Assembly: GCA_002477565.1 (NCBI GenBank)
Contig: DLQL01000088.1
Span: 1 to 23,487, forward strand
Direction: 5' to 3'
Length of the DNA stretch: 23,487 nt
Source of the DNA: Flavobacteriaceae bacterium UBA7433
Lineage (GTDB): Bacteria; Bacteroidota; Bacteroidia; Flavobacteriales; Flavobacteriaceae
Part shown: positions 7,848-15,868 of the stretch, piece after piece
Numbering within the stretch: the stretch's first letter is position 1
Layout: each line of letters opens with the position of its first letter
Program-made: the position numbers and the translations under genes
The notes under the pieces: model-generated
The model's input: the letters and a program-made list of their open reading frames with translations, nothing else
What the model was told of the DNA's origin: nothing
Databases searched by the model: none

Positions 7848-7868
7848 AAACGGATTTTAAAAGGTAAA

Positions 7869-8447
7869 TTAATCGCTACAAAAGCCCGAGTTCAATCTGC
7901 AAACACTTTTAGGTGTTCTTTGGCTTGAAAGGGAATATACTATTCCGACATAGGCTTCTAAATTGGCACACGGACCGCCAAGATTGTATGAGCTTTTTGA
8001 TTGGATCCCTAGCCTAGGTGAAATCCAATAAGTAAGACCTCCTCCAAAATTTACCGTAGCAGAGGTACTGTCTTCAAAATAAAGTCCGAAACCTCCCATA
8101 ACAAAAGGCACCAATTTATTGTGGGAATATTTAAAATCATAACGCGCAATAGCGTCAAAATTCAAAAGGTTGTTCCCGTTTTCTCCAATTCCAATCGCAG
8201 TAAGAATCTTGTCGGCTATTGGGTTGCTGGAAAAAGACAGGGCGGCACCAACTGAAAACCTATCAGTAGCGTAGCGAGTAATTCCTAATCTCGGCAGCTG
8301 AAAAAAGGCCTGGCCGCTCTTTTCTAAAAACAAAAATCCGCTTGCTCCTGCCTCTGCAACCCACTTCGAATTGGAGCTTTGGGCCTTTGCATTTTGTAAA
8401 CCTATCAAAAGGAAAAATAATAATAAAAAGAAGGGTAATTTTATCAT
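7869..8447 (-). CDS. Small outer-membrane beta-barrel protein
   Basis: A 192-residue exported protein with a clear signal peptide (MIKLPFFLLLFFLLIGLQNAKA, cleavage before QSS). After it come alternating hydrophobic/polar stretches rich in Gly and aromatic residues (LGITRYATDRFSVGAALSF, LLNFDAIARYDF, LVPFVMGGFGLYF, ATVNFGGGLTYWISPRLGIQ, LEAYVGIVYSL). This is the pattern of an eight-stranded barrel of the OmpW/OprF-N-like kind common in Bacteroidota. Function is unknown. A tail of about 17 residues with two cysteines (SSQRTPKSVCRLNSGFCSD) follows the presumed last strand, which is odd because barrel proteins normally end on the aromatic residue of the final strand. It is convergent with the TonB receptor (21-base gap) and has its own strong promoter, so it appears to be monocistronic. 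Confidence 0.8.
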   Translation of the reverse strand: MIKLPFFLLLFFLLIGLQNAKAQSSNSKWVAEAGASGFLFLEKSGQAFFQLPRLGITRYATDRFSVGAALSFSSNPIADKILTAIGIGENGNNLLNFDAIARYDFKYSHNKLVPFVMGGFGLYFEDSTSATVNFGGGLTYWISPRLGIQSKSSYNLGGPCANLEAYVGIVYSLSSQRTPKSVCRLNSGFCSD

Positions 8448-8484
8448 AATTTTTGGGGTTCTGTATTTAAAAAAATAACCCTAA

Positions 8485-8515
8485 CAAATATACAATTCTA
8501 AAGCATCATAGCAAA
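8485..8515 (-). promoter_or_regulatory. Full Bacteroidota promoter (TTTG-N19-TATATTTG) of the barrel protein gene
   Basis: On the minus strand TTTG (8512-8515) is followed after exactly 19 bases by TATATTTG (8485-8492). This matches both the -33 and -7 consensus of the Bacteroidota housekeeping sigma factor, and is the best promoter in the window. It lies 37 bases from the ATG at 8447. Confidence 0.8.
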
Positions 8516-8635
8516 CCCATTACAATCATTTAAAAAAGAGCCCATTTATAAATAAATTTGTGACCTCTTTTTTATGGAGTTCTTAACTTCTAGGTTTTTC
8601 AGCCTGTACAAATAGGCAATGCAATTAATAAGAAT

Positions 8636-8643
8636 TATATTTG
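8636..8643 (+). promoter_or_regulatory. TATATTTG -7 box of mfd
   Basis: A perfect TAnnTTTG match. It contains the TTG at 8641, the first possible start of the mfd frame, which would therefore be outside the transcript if this box is used. No TTTG is seen 19 bases upstream. The next in-frame TTG is at 8662. Confidence 0.5.
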
Positions 8644-8661
8644 TCGAAAAACAAATTTCTT

Positions 8662-11600
8662 TTGAGTAGGCAACCCATTTCAAACCACATTGCTCATTCT
8701 CCAAAAATTCAAAAGATTGCCCAGCAGCTTTCCAATGGGAAGACCCATCTCCAAATTTCAAATCTTGCGGGTTCTGCACTGTCTTTTTCCGTCGCAGCAA
8801 TTGTTGACAAAACCCAGCTCCCCTTCCTGCTTGTTTTGGACGACAAAGAGGAAGCCGCTTACCTCTACAACGATTTGGAACGACTCCTAGGAGTTAAAAA
8901 AGTGTTGTTTTACCCAGCCTCCTATCGAAGGCCTTACCAGATAGAAAAAACAGACAATGCGAATGTTTTATTGCGTGCGGAAGTTTTGAATCGCATCAAT
9001 TCTGACAAAAATCCTGCAACCATTGTTACCTATCCTGCCGCTTTGTTTGAAAAAGTTGTCACCAAAAAAGAACTGAACAAAAACACCTTTAAAATTGAGG
9101 TTCAAGACATGCTATCGTTGGAATTCGTAAATGAAGTCCTCTTCTCTTACGACTTTAACAGAGTCGATTTTGTTTCGGAACCGGGTGAGTTTTCTGTACG
9201 AGGAGGGCTCATCGATGTGTTTTCTTTTTCAAATGACGAACCCTATCGGATTGAATTTTTTGGAGAAGAAGTGGAAAGCCTGCGTACTTTTGATATTGAA
9301 ACACAACTTTCGACAAAAGTCTTGGGAAAAATCAACATTATGCCCAATGTTGAAAACAAATTATTAGACGAACACCGAGAGAGTTTTTTAAAATACCTTC
9401 CCAAAAAAACCGTGGTCTTTACCAAGAACACTTCGTTGCTTTTTGGAATGCTCGACACCTTGTACGAAAAATCAGAAGGCGCATTCGAAGCCCTCTCAAA
9501 AGAGCTCAAACACGCGACTCCAGAACAACTTTTCTCAAACGGAAACCTGCTCAAAAAAGGACTGCTTGAATTCAGTAGGGTGTCCCTATCAAATACGGAA
9601 AAGGGTACCGTCTCTGACCAAGCACACCTCTTTCGCACAAAACCCCAGCCCTCTTTCCACAAACAGTTTGAACTCTTAGCAGCCAACCTAAATGAAAACA
9701 CCCGCCAGGGAATAACCAACTACCTCTGCTGCACAAATGAAAAACAAATACAGCGGTTTCACGACATTTTTTCTGCCTTTGAAGAACAGAATAACTCAGA
9801 AGAAATTCAATACACCGCACTTGTACTTCCCATCTACCAAGGGTTTGTTGATTTAGATACCAAAATAGCATGCTACAGCGATCATCAAATTTTTGAACGC
9901 TACCACAAATTCAACCTCAAAAACAACCGCTCAAAAAAACAAAACATTGGCCTCAAGGAATTGAATACGCTTGAAGTTGGTGACTATGTAACTCATATAG
10001 ATCACGGTGTTGGAAAGTTTGGTGGCTTGCAAAAAATAGATGTCGAAGGCAACAAACAAGAAGCCATCAAGCTCAGCTACGGAGACCGAGATATCTTGTA
10101 CATCAGCATCCACTCTTTGCACAAAATATCCAAATTCAACGGCAAAGACGGAACGCCTCCAAAAATCTACAAGCTCGGATCGGGCGTATGGAAAAAACTA
10201 AAACAAAAGACAAAAAAGAGGGTCAAAGAAATTGCGTTCAACCTCATCACCCTCTACGCAAAAAGAAAATTAGAAAAGGGCTTTCAATACGCCCCGGATA
10301 GTTATTTACAACACGAATTGGAAGCCAGTTTTCTTTTTGAAGATACCCCAGACCAAATCACAGCGACACAAGATGTAAAAAAAGACATGGAAAACGAGCG
10401 CCCTATGGACCGCTTGGTCTGTGGAGATGTCGGTTTTGGAAAGACAGAAATTGCCATTCGTGCTGCTTTCAAAGCAGCAGACAATGGCAAGCAAGTTGCT
10501 GTATTGGTTCCGACAACAATTCTCGCCTTCCAACACTTTCAATCCTTTTCGGAACGCTTGAAAGATTTTCCTGTCACCATTGATTATTTGAACCGATTCC
10601 GCAGTGCCAAACAACGAAGCAATGTCCTCAAAGAATTGAAAGAGGGAAAAATTGACATTTTGATAGGCACACATCAATTGGTCAGTAAAAAAGTACAGTT
10701 CAAAGACCTCGGGCTGTTGGTCATTGACGAAGAACAAAAATTCGGTGTCGCCGTCAAAGACAAACTCAAAACAATCAAAGAAAATGTAGACACCCTTACC
10801 TTGACAGCGACTCCAATTCCAAGGACCTTGCAATTTTCCTTAATGGCCGCACGCGATTTATCGGTCATCAACACACCTCCTCCAAACAGACACCCTATCG
10901 ACACTCAAGTAATTCGATTCAACGAAGAAATCATTCGAGATGCGATTTCCTACGAAATCTCGAGAGGAGGTCAAATCTTTTTTATTCACAACCGAGTCCA
11001 AAATATCAAAGAAGTAGCAGGAATGCTGCAACGCTTGGTGCCAGATGCGAAAATCGGGATTGGTCACGGCCAGATGGAAGGAAAAAAATTGGAAGAAAAA
11101 ATGCTCGCATTTATGTCCGGTGATTTTGATGTTTTGGTAGCGACAACCATTATTGAAAGCGGGTTGGATGTGCCCAATGCAAATACAATTTTTATCAACA
11201 ATGCCAACAATTTTGGTTTGTCAGACCTGCACCAAATGCGAGGTAGAGTGGGACGCTCCAACAAAAAAGCATATTGCTATTTTATCACCCCTCCCTTTCA
11301 TCTGATTACCGTCGAAGCACGCAAGAGAATCGAAGCTTTGGAATTGTTTTCTGATTTGGGAAGTGGCATCAACATAGCGATGAAAGACCTTGAAATACGG
11401 GGAGCTGGAGATCTTTTGGGTGGAGAACAAAGTGGGTTTATCAATGACATTGGTTTTGACACCTATCAAAAAATCCTCAAAGAAGCCATTGAGGAGCTGA
11501 AAGATACTGAATTCAAAGAACTCTATACTGCTGATGACAAACCCGTCAAAACATTCGTAAAAGATATTCAGATAGACACGGATTTTGAAATCCTTTTTCC

Positions 11601-12039
11601 AGATGATTTTATCAATGTTGTTTCAGAAAGACTCAAATTATACAAAGAGTTGGCCGAACTCAACAACGAAAGTGAACTCAAAGTTTTTGAAAAACAACTC
11701 AAAGATCGTTTTGGAGAACTGCCAACTCAAGTGGAAGATTTGTTAGACAGTGTTCGTATCAAATGGATCGCAAAAACACTGGGAATAGAAAAGTTGATCT
11801 TAAAACAAAAACGAATGATTGGGTATTTTGTCTCGGACCAACAAAGCGCTTTTTACCAAACCGAAATTTTTACAAACCTCCTCGCATTTGTGCAACAAAA
11901 CTCCAAAAACTGTGTGCTCAAAGAGAAAGAAACAAAAAAAGGCTTGCGCTTGTTGCTCACCTTTATCCGAATAGATTCCGTAAAAAAAGCCCTTCAAACA
12001 CTAGAATCCATTCCAAAAAGACAATCCCTCATCCCTTGA
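8662..12039 (+). CDS. mfd: Transcription-repair coupling factor Mfd
   Basis: A DNA translocase of about 1125 residues that displaces RNA polymerase stalled at DNA lesions and recruits UvrA for nucleotide excision repair. It has a UvrB-homology region near the N-terminus (EPGEFSVRGGLIDVFSF), then the RNA-polymerase-interacting domain (VGDYVTHIDHGVGKFGGL). A RecG-like helicase pair follows: GDVGFGKTE (Walker A, about residue 589), DEEQKFGV (about 688), TATPIPRTLQFSLMAARDLSVI (TRG-type region), TTIIESGLDVPNANT and QMRGRVGRS (motifs V and VI). The C-terminal UvrA-mimic/autoinhibition domain ends the protein. The start is uncertain: no ATG is near, and the TTG at 8641 lies inside a promoter box, so TTG 8662 is chosen. 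That leaves 12 residues before the SPKIQKI helix. The stop overlaps the start of a DMT transporter gene. Confidence 0.96.
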   Translation: MSRQPISNHIAHSPKIQKIAQQLSNGKTHLQISNLAGSALSFSVAAIVDKTQLPFLLVLDDKEEAAYLYNDLERLLGVKKVLFYPASYRRPYQIEKTDNANVLLRAEVLNRINSDKNPATIVTYPAALFEKVVTKKELNKNTFKIEVQDMLSLEFVNEVLFSYDFNRVDFVSEPGEFSVRGGLIDVFSFSNDEPYRIEFFGEEVESLRTFDIETQLSTKVLGKINIMPNVENKLLDEHRESFLKYLPKKTVVFTKNTSLLFGMLDTLYEKSEGAFEALSKELKHATPEQLFSNGNLLKKGLLEFSRVSLSNTEKGTVSDQAHLFRTKPQPSFHKQFELLAANLNENTRQGITNYLCCTNEKQIQRFHDIFSAFEEQNNSEEIQYTALVLPIYQGFVDLDTKIACYSDHQIFERYHKFNLKNNRSKKQNIGLKELNTLEVGDYVTHIDHGVGKFGGLQKIDVEGNKQEAIKLSYGDRDILYISIHSLHKISKFNGKDGTPPKIYKLGSGVWKKLKQKTKKRVKEIAFNLITLYAKRKLEKGFQYAPDSYLQHELEASFLFEDTPDQITATQDVKKDMENERPMDRLVCGDVGFGKTEIAIRAAFKAADNGKQVAVLVPTTILAFQHFQSFSERLKDFPVTIDYLNRFRSAKQRSNVLKELKEGKIDILIGTHQLVSKKVQFKDLGLLVIDEEQKFGVAVKDKLKTIKENVDTLTLTATPIPRTLQFSLMAARDLSVINTPPPNRHPIDTQVIRFNEEIIRDAISYEISRGGQIFFIHNRVQNIKEVAGMLQRLVPDAKIGIGHGQMEGKKLEEKMLAFMSGDFDVLVATTIIESGLDVPNANTIFINNANNFGLSDLHQMRGRVGRSNKKAYCYFITPPFHLITVEARKRIEALELFSDLGSGINIAMKDLEIRGAGDLLGGEQSGFINDIGFDTYQKILKEAIEELKDTEFKELYTADDKPVKTFVKDIQIDTDFEILFPDDFINVVSERLKLYKELAELNNESELKVFEKQLKDRFGELPTQVEDLLDSVRIKWIAKTLGIEKLILKQKRMIGYFVSDQQSAFYQTEIFTNLLAFVQQNSKNCVLKEKETKKGLRLLLTFIRIDSVKKALQTLESIPKRQSLIP

Positions 12040-12887
12040 AAAAGTTTGCCCCTCTTTACGGTTCGATTCTGTTGATTAGCAGCGCCGGTGTTTTGGTTCG
12101 CTCCATTGATATGAGTCCTGTTTTGATTGCTTTTTGGAGAGGTTTGATCGCCTTGATCCTCTTGGGTTCGTATGCCTACTTTCAAAAAATCCCCTTTGCA
12201 ATTTCAAAGAGAAATGATGCCTTCACATTGCTCCTCTCCTCCCTTTTTTTTGCGGGACATTGGGTTACCTATTTTTATGCTTTGCAAATCTCTTCCGTGG
12301 CAATTGGGATGCTTTCACTCTTTACATTTCCAGCAATCACTGCACTTTTAGAACCGCTGTACTTTCAAACAACTTTCAACAAACGCCACCTGTTTTTAAC
12401 CTTTTTGGCAATCGTCGGACTCTCGTTTATGGTTCCCGAAATCAGTTTTTCAAACCACAACACCCAAGGAATTGCTTGGGGTGTGGTCTCTGCTTTGTGC
12501 TACTCTTTGCGGAATTTGACGATGAAATCCAACAGCCAAAAATACGACAGTGCTGTTTTGATGTTTTATCAATTTCTATTTGTAGCCTTGTGTTTTGCTC
12601 CCTTTTTACTAGACCGCAAGACCGCTAAAACAATAGATTCTTTCGAACACCTCCTTTTTTTGGGAATCTTTACTACCGCGATTGGACACACGCTATTTGT
12701 CAAGAGTTTTAAAAATTTCAGCGTCGCTACGGCGAGCATCATTGCGAGCTCACAACCTCTCTTCGGTATCATTTTAGGGTACTTGTTTCTTCATGAAACG
12801 CCCAATAAATGGGTTCTTATAGGAGGCTGTATTGTGCTTTCTAGTATTTTTGTAGAAAGCCTTCACTCCCAAAAAAACAATTCCTAA
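12036..12887 (+). CDS. DMT/EamA-family transporter
   Basis: A 283-residue integral membrane protein with about ten hydrophobic helices in two EamA repeats. The first runs from GSILLISSAGVLVRSIDMSPVLIAFWRG to about residue 135. The second begins GIAWGVVSALCYSLRNLTMKS and ends with SSQPLFGIILGYLFLHETPNKWVLIGGCIVLSSI, the usual C-terminal EamA signature. Members export amino acids, nucleobases or other metabolites, or are of unknown substrate; nothing here narrows it. The start is taken as the TTG at 12036, which forms TTGA with the mfd stop and keeps transmembrane helix 1 whole. The next ATG (12111) would cut that helix. The frame stays open far upstream inside mfd, but that stretch is hydrophilic and out of frame with mfd, so it is not part of the protein. 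It has no promoter of its own and is probably coexpressed with mfd. Confidence 0.85.
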   Translation: MKKFAPLYGSILLISSAGVLVRSIDMSPVLIAFWRGLIALILLGSYAYFQKIPFAISKRNDAFTLLLSSLFFAGHWVTYFYALQISSVAIGMLSLFTFPAITALLEPLYFQTTFNKRHLFLTFLAIVGLSFMVPEISFSNHNTQGIAWGVVSALCYSLRNLTMKSNSQKYDSAVLMFYQFLFVALCFAPFLLDRKTAKTIDSFEHLLFLGIFTTAIGHTLFVKSFKNFSVATASIIASSQPLFGIILGYLFLHETPNKWVLIGGCIVLSSIFVESLHSQKNNS

Positions 12888-12913
12888 AGAAACGGTCGCG
12901 GGTATAAAAGAAA

Positions 12914-14023
12914 CTAACCGTACACAAATTGAAACATCTTTCCTGGCAAAGGCTGAACCAAACCCTTCATTTCTAATTGAAACAAAAGAGCGGCCATTTT
13001 ATTGATTGGCAAATTACAGTCCAGAGAAATATTGTCCAACCACCCTATCTTTTTAGACTTCAAGCAATCGTACACTTTTTGTTGCTCTGCATTCAAATTT
13101 AAAAAGAGCTGGGTTTGCAAGGCTGTGGAAGTTTTCTTTTGAGGAGCCCACCCCAACATGTTGATCAGGTCATCTGCACAAGTAATCACAGCGGCTTTGT
13201 GATCTCGAATCAAAGCATTGCAGCCACTACTATACCTATCTGAAGCCCGACCGGGAACAGCAAATACCTCTTTGGAATAGGAATTGGCCAATGCTGCAGT
13301 AATCAAAGCACCTCCTTTCGATGCAGATTCAACAACGATTGTGGCCTCAGAAAGACCCGCAACAATTCGATTTCTTCGTACGAAATTTTCTCTTCGAGGT
13401 TTTTCATCGTACCAAAACTCCGTCAAAAACCCTCCTTTTTTTAAGAGTTGTGACTGGTACCTTTTGTGTTGTTTTGGATAAACACTTCCAAAACCATGTG
13501 CGAATACAGCAACCGTTTTTAAATTGTTTTTCAATGCTGATTTGTGGGCAATGATATCAATTCCCAAAGCATAGCCACTGACAATAATTGGGTTGTATTC
13601 TTTGAGGCCTGAAATCAAAGACTCACAAAAGTCACTCCCATAGCGCGTCATTTGACGAGTCCCAACAATGCTGATGCATTTTGAATTTTCAAAGGAAAAA
13701 TTCCCGTCTTGAAAAATCAAAATAGGGCTGTCTGCGCAATTTTTAAGTTGATTCGGGTAGTTTTTATCTAAAAAATAAAGGGTTTGAAGATTTTCTTTTT
13801 CTAACAATTCCACTTCTTTTTCTGCTGCGGCCAAATTAGAAGAATCGAAAAGGTTTTGCAAGGCCATCCGGCCAAAACCGGGCAGTTTTTGCAGTGTTTG
13901 CCCTTTTTCTTTAAAGATGTTTTTGGGGCTTCCGCAAATTTCTATCATTTTTTTTGCGTAAATATCTCCGATGCCTTTGGTTTTTTGCAAAGCCAAAGCG
14001 TACACAAGTTCTTCTTTTTCCAT
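12914..14023 (-). CDS. dprA: DNA-processing protein DprA
   Basis: A 369-residue DprA/Smf protein that binds incoming single-stranded DNA and loads RecA during natural transformation. An N-terminal helix-hairpin-helix region (TKGIGDIYAKKMIE, LPGFGRMALQNLF, about 14-60) precedes the Rossmann-type DprA core (about 85-292). The core has SIVGTRQMTRYG (118-128), SGYALGIDIIAHKSAL (149-164), HGFGSVYPKQH (176-186), FVRRNRIVAGLS (214-225), VESASKGGALITAALA (231-246) and VPGRASDRYSSGCNALI (256-272). A C-terminal winged-helix-like domain (about 310-369) ends in FQFVYG. All the family's core motifs are present, so it looks functional. It is convergent with the EamA gene (26-base gap) and divergent from the HU/SPOR gene. 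No other competence genes lie in the window, and no clear TAnnTTTG box was found upstream. Confidence 0.95.
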   Translation of the reverse strand: MEKEELVYALALQKTKGIGDIYAKKMIEICGSPKNIFKEKGQTLQKLPGFGRMALQNLFDSSNLAAAEKEVELLEKENLQTLYFLDKNYPNQLKNCADSPILIFQDGNFSFENSKCISIVGTRQMTRYGSDFCESLISGLKEYNPIIVSGYALGIDIIAHKSALKNNLKTVAVFAHGFGSVYPKQHKRYQSQLLKKGGFLTEFWYDEKPRRENFVRRNRIVAGLSEATIVVESASKGGALITAALANSYSKEVFAVPGRASDRYSSGCNALIRDHKAAVITCADDLINMLGWAPQKKTSTALQTQLFLNLNAEQQKVYDCLKSKKIGWLDNISLDCNLPINKMAALLFQLEMKGLVQPLPGKMFQFVYG

Positions 14024-14102
14024 GGGCTGACAATTTGCTATTTAAGTTACAAAATTTCTTGAAAAAAACTTCCTCAAAAAAACATCTCCTCTAATTTTTA
14101 TA

Positions 14103-14110
14103 TATATTTG
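14103..14110 (+). promoter_or_regulatory. TATATTTG -7 box of the HU/SPOR gene
   Basis: A perfect TAnnTTTG box inside a TA-repeat stretch, ending 5 bases before the ATG at 14116. Its last G is the first base of the upstream GTG (14110), which would therefore not be transcribed. The expected transcription start falls on or next to the ATG, so the mRNA may be leaderless. Confidence 0.55.
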
Positions 14111-14115
14111 TGAAT

Positions 14116-15012
14116 ATGCAATTACCCAACTACATAAGTAATTTATTATTTCGTTACGAATGCGTGATCGTTCCAGAATTTGGCGGATTTGTCAGCAGTA
14201 CAATCCCTTCACATAGAGACGTGCGTACACAGGTATTTTACCCTCCAACAAAAAAAATAAATTTCAACAACCAATTGAAAAACAATGACGGCTTGTTGGC
14301 GAATTACATCGCAGATGTTGAAAACATTTCTTTTGAACAAGCAGTTGAATTGATTGGGACGGAAGTAAAAAAATGGAAATTGCAACTCAATCAAGGAGCT
14401 TTAAAGCTTTCTAAAATTGGAGAATTACACGTCAACAAAGATCAAAAAATTGTTTTTACTCCATTGGAAGAAACCAATTACTTAATGCGTTCTTTTGGTT
14501 TGAGTTCCTTTACTTCTTCAGAATTACATCGCGAAAACAGTTCAATACAGCGAGTTTCACTTCAAGATTCTAGGAAGAATAAGCACTCGTATTTTGTAAA
14601 ATACGCAGCCTCAGTAGCGGCACTGATGATTCTTGGAACGCTGACATGGAAGACTGTTGAAAAAAATCAGTTCAGCGCTCTTGAAATTGAAAACCAAGAG
14701 ACAGTGACCAAAAAAATACAAGAAGCAACTTTTGTCATCAACAACCCTCTTCCAGAAATCTCTTTGGACTTGGTAAAAACACCTTCCAAAAAATACCACT
14801 TGATCGCAGGTTCTTTTGCTGAAAAATCAAATGCCAATCGAAAAGTAAAGCAACTCTTAAAAAAAGGGTTCCGTGCAAAAATCGTCAATACAAACAAATG
14901 GGGATTGGAGCAAGTGGCCTTTGGAAGCTACAATACTCGATCAGAAGCTGTAGAGAATTTAAAACAAATCAGAGAAACACAAGCAAAAGACGCTTGGTTG
15001 TTGATAAAATAG
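14116..15012 (+). CDS. HU/CCDC81-like protein with transmembrane segment and C-terminal SPOR domain
   Basis: A 298-residue protein of a Bacteroidota-specific architecture. Two HU-like (CCDC81 N-terminal-like) domains fill about residues 1-130 (LPNYISNLLFRYECVIVPEFGGFVSS; then NQGALKLSKIGELHVNKDQKIVFTP). A single transmembrane helix lies at about 158-178 (VKYAASVAALMILGTLTW), followed by a linker. A SPOR domain covers about 225-298 (KKYHLIAGSFAEKSNANRKVKQLLKKGF, GLEQVAFGSYNTRSEAVENLKQI). SPOR domains bind glycan strands lacking stem peptides at division sites, so the C-terminus should be periplasmic and the HU part cytoplasmic. The two ends may link a nucleoid or cytoskeletal partner to the septal wall, but that is inference. 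ATG 14116 is chosen because the GTG at 14110 overlaps the promoter box. It is divergent from dprA. Confidence 0.85.
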   Translation: MQLPNYISNLLFRYECVIVPEFGGFVSSTIPSHRDVRTQVFYPPTKKINFNNQLKNNDGLLANYIADVENISFEQAVELIGTEVKKWKLQLNQGALKLSKIGELHVNKDQKIVFTPLEETNYLMRSFGLSSFTSSELHRENSSIQRVSLQDSRKNKHSYFVKYAASVAALMILGTLTWKTVEKNQFSALEIENQETVTKKIQEATFVINNPLPEISLDLVKTPSKKYHLIAGSFAEKSNANRKVKQLLKKGFRAKIVNTNKWGLEQVAFGSYNTRSEAVENLKQIRETQAKDAWLLIK

Positions 15013-15047
15013 GCACAGAAAAACTTCTTTCTCTTTCCCCACTCTCT

Positions 15048-15833
15048 TTAGCACTTTTTTACAAAGGTTTTGATCGCCTCAATACAGGCCATTTTGTTTT
15101 CTAGATGTGACATGTGCCCTTCTGAGAACATTATTACTGCCGTTTGTGTTCCACGCACTTGATCTAGCAAATCTTCGAATTTTAAAACCGGGTCTTTCTT
15201 TCCCAAAATCAACATCTTTGGATAAGGTCCAAAGTGTAACAAAACCTCTCTGTCTTTCCTGATTTTCATGCCTTCCAAAGCCGCAATCACTCCTTGTTTT
15301 GAAGTTTGCAATGCCTGTTGTTTTACTTCGTTGATTTCGGTACGGAGCAATTTTCTGTTTTTAGAACGAAACAACAGAGGAATGGACGTACGTATAAAAG
15401 ACAAATGATTTTTTTTGACAAGCTGAATCGCTTTCGATCGACTTGCTTTTTTTTCTTCGGTATCTGCTCTGGATGTTGAATTCATCAAACACAAGCCTTT
15501 GACATGGTCTGGATGCATTTCTGCAAAAGCCAAAGCAACATAGCCTCCCATTGAATGTCCTACAAAAATAGCTTTTCGTATTCTCAAATGGTTTAAAACG
15601 GCAGCGACCCCTGTAGCCATCTCATCCATGCTGTGGACATACCCCCTGTTTTCCGTCTGTCCATGGCCTAAAAGATCCACACAAATCACCCTGTTTCTTT
15701 TGCAAAGCAAGTCCGCTGTTTCTTTCCACATTGTACAATTCTCCAAAAAACCGTGAAGCAAGACCACTGCGGTTCCCTTTCCCGTATCCGTGAAATGAAT
15801 GGAGGTGTTTTTATAGTTTACAAACGAACCCAT
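15048..15833 (-). CDS. Alpha/beta hydrolase
   Basis: A 261-residue alpha/beta-hydrolase-fold enzyme, cytoplasmic (no signal peptide). HGFLEN (27-32) gives the oxyanion region and DLLGHGQT (53-60) the conserved loop. GHSMGG (92-97) is the nucleophile elbow with Ser94. DPVLKFED (214-221) supplies the likely acid Asp214. EGHMSHLEN (238-246) supplies the catalytic His, either His240 or His243. Family members with this SMGG elbow include esterases, MhpC/MenH-like C-C hydrolases and proline iminopeptidases, so the substrate cannot be assigned. It lies 35 bases downstream of proC on the same strand without an obvious promoter between them, so the two are probably cotranscribed. It is convergent with the HU/SPOR gene. 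Confidence 0.88.
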   Translation of the reverse strand: MGSFVNYKNTSIHFTDTGKGTAVVLLHGFLENCTMWKETADLLCKRNRVICVDLLGHGQTENRGYVHSMDEMATGVAAVLNHLRIRKAIFVGHSMGGYVALAFAEMHPDHVKGLCLMNSTSRADTEEKKASRSKAIQLVKKNHLSFIRTSIPLLFRSKNRKLLRTEINEVKQQALQTSKQGVIAALEGMKIRKDREVLLHFGPYPKMLILGKKDPVLKFEDLLDQVRGTQTAVIMFSEGHMSHLENKMACIEAIKTFVKKC

Positions 15834-15868
15834 AAATGCATACTGCTCTTCTAATGCCTGATTAAAAC

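Noticed and set aside
9243..9871. Minus-strand open frames opposite the N-terminal half of mfd
   Set aside because: Antisense shadows with compositions unlike neighbouring proteins and no start signals.
10306..10833. Minus-strand open frame (175 codons) opposite mfd
   Set aside because: It runs antisense to the conserved helicase motifs of Mfd, has no promoter box, and its protein shows no recognisable domain.
11763..12035. Open frame extending the DMT transporter upstream inside mfd
   Set aside because: It is hydrophilic, lies out of frame inside the conserved 3' part of mfd, and would add about 90 residues not found in EamA proteins.
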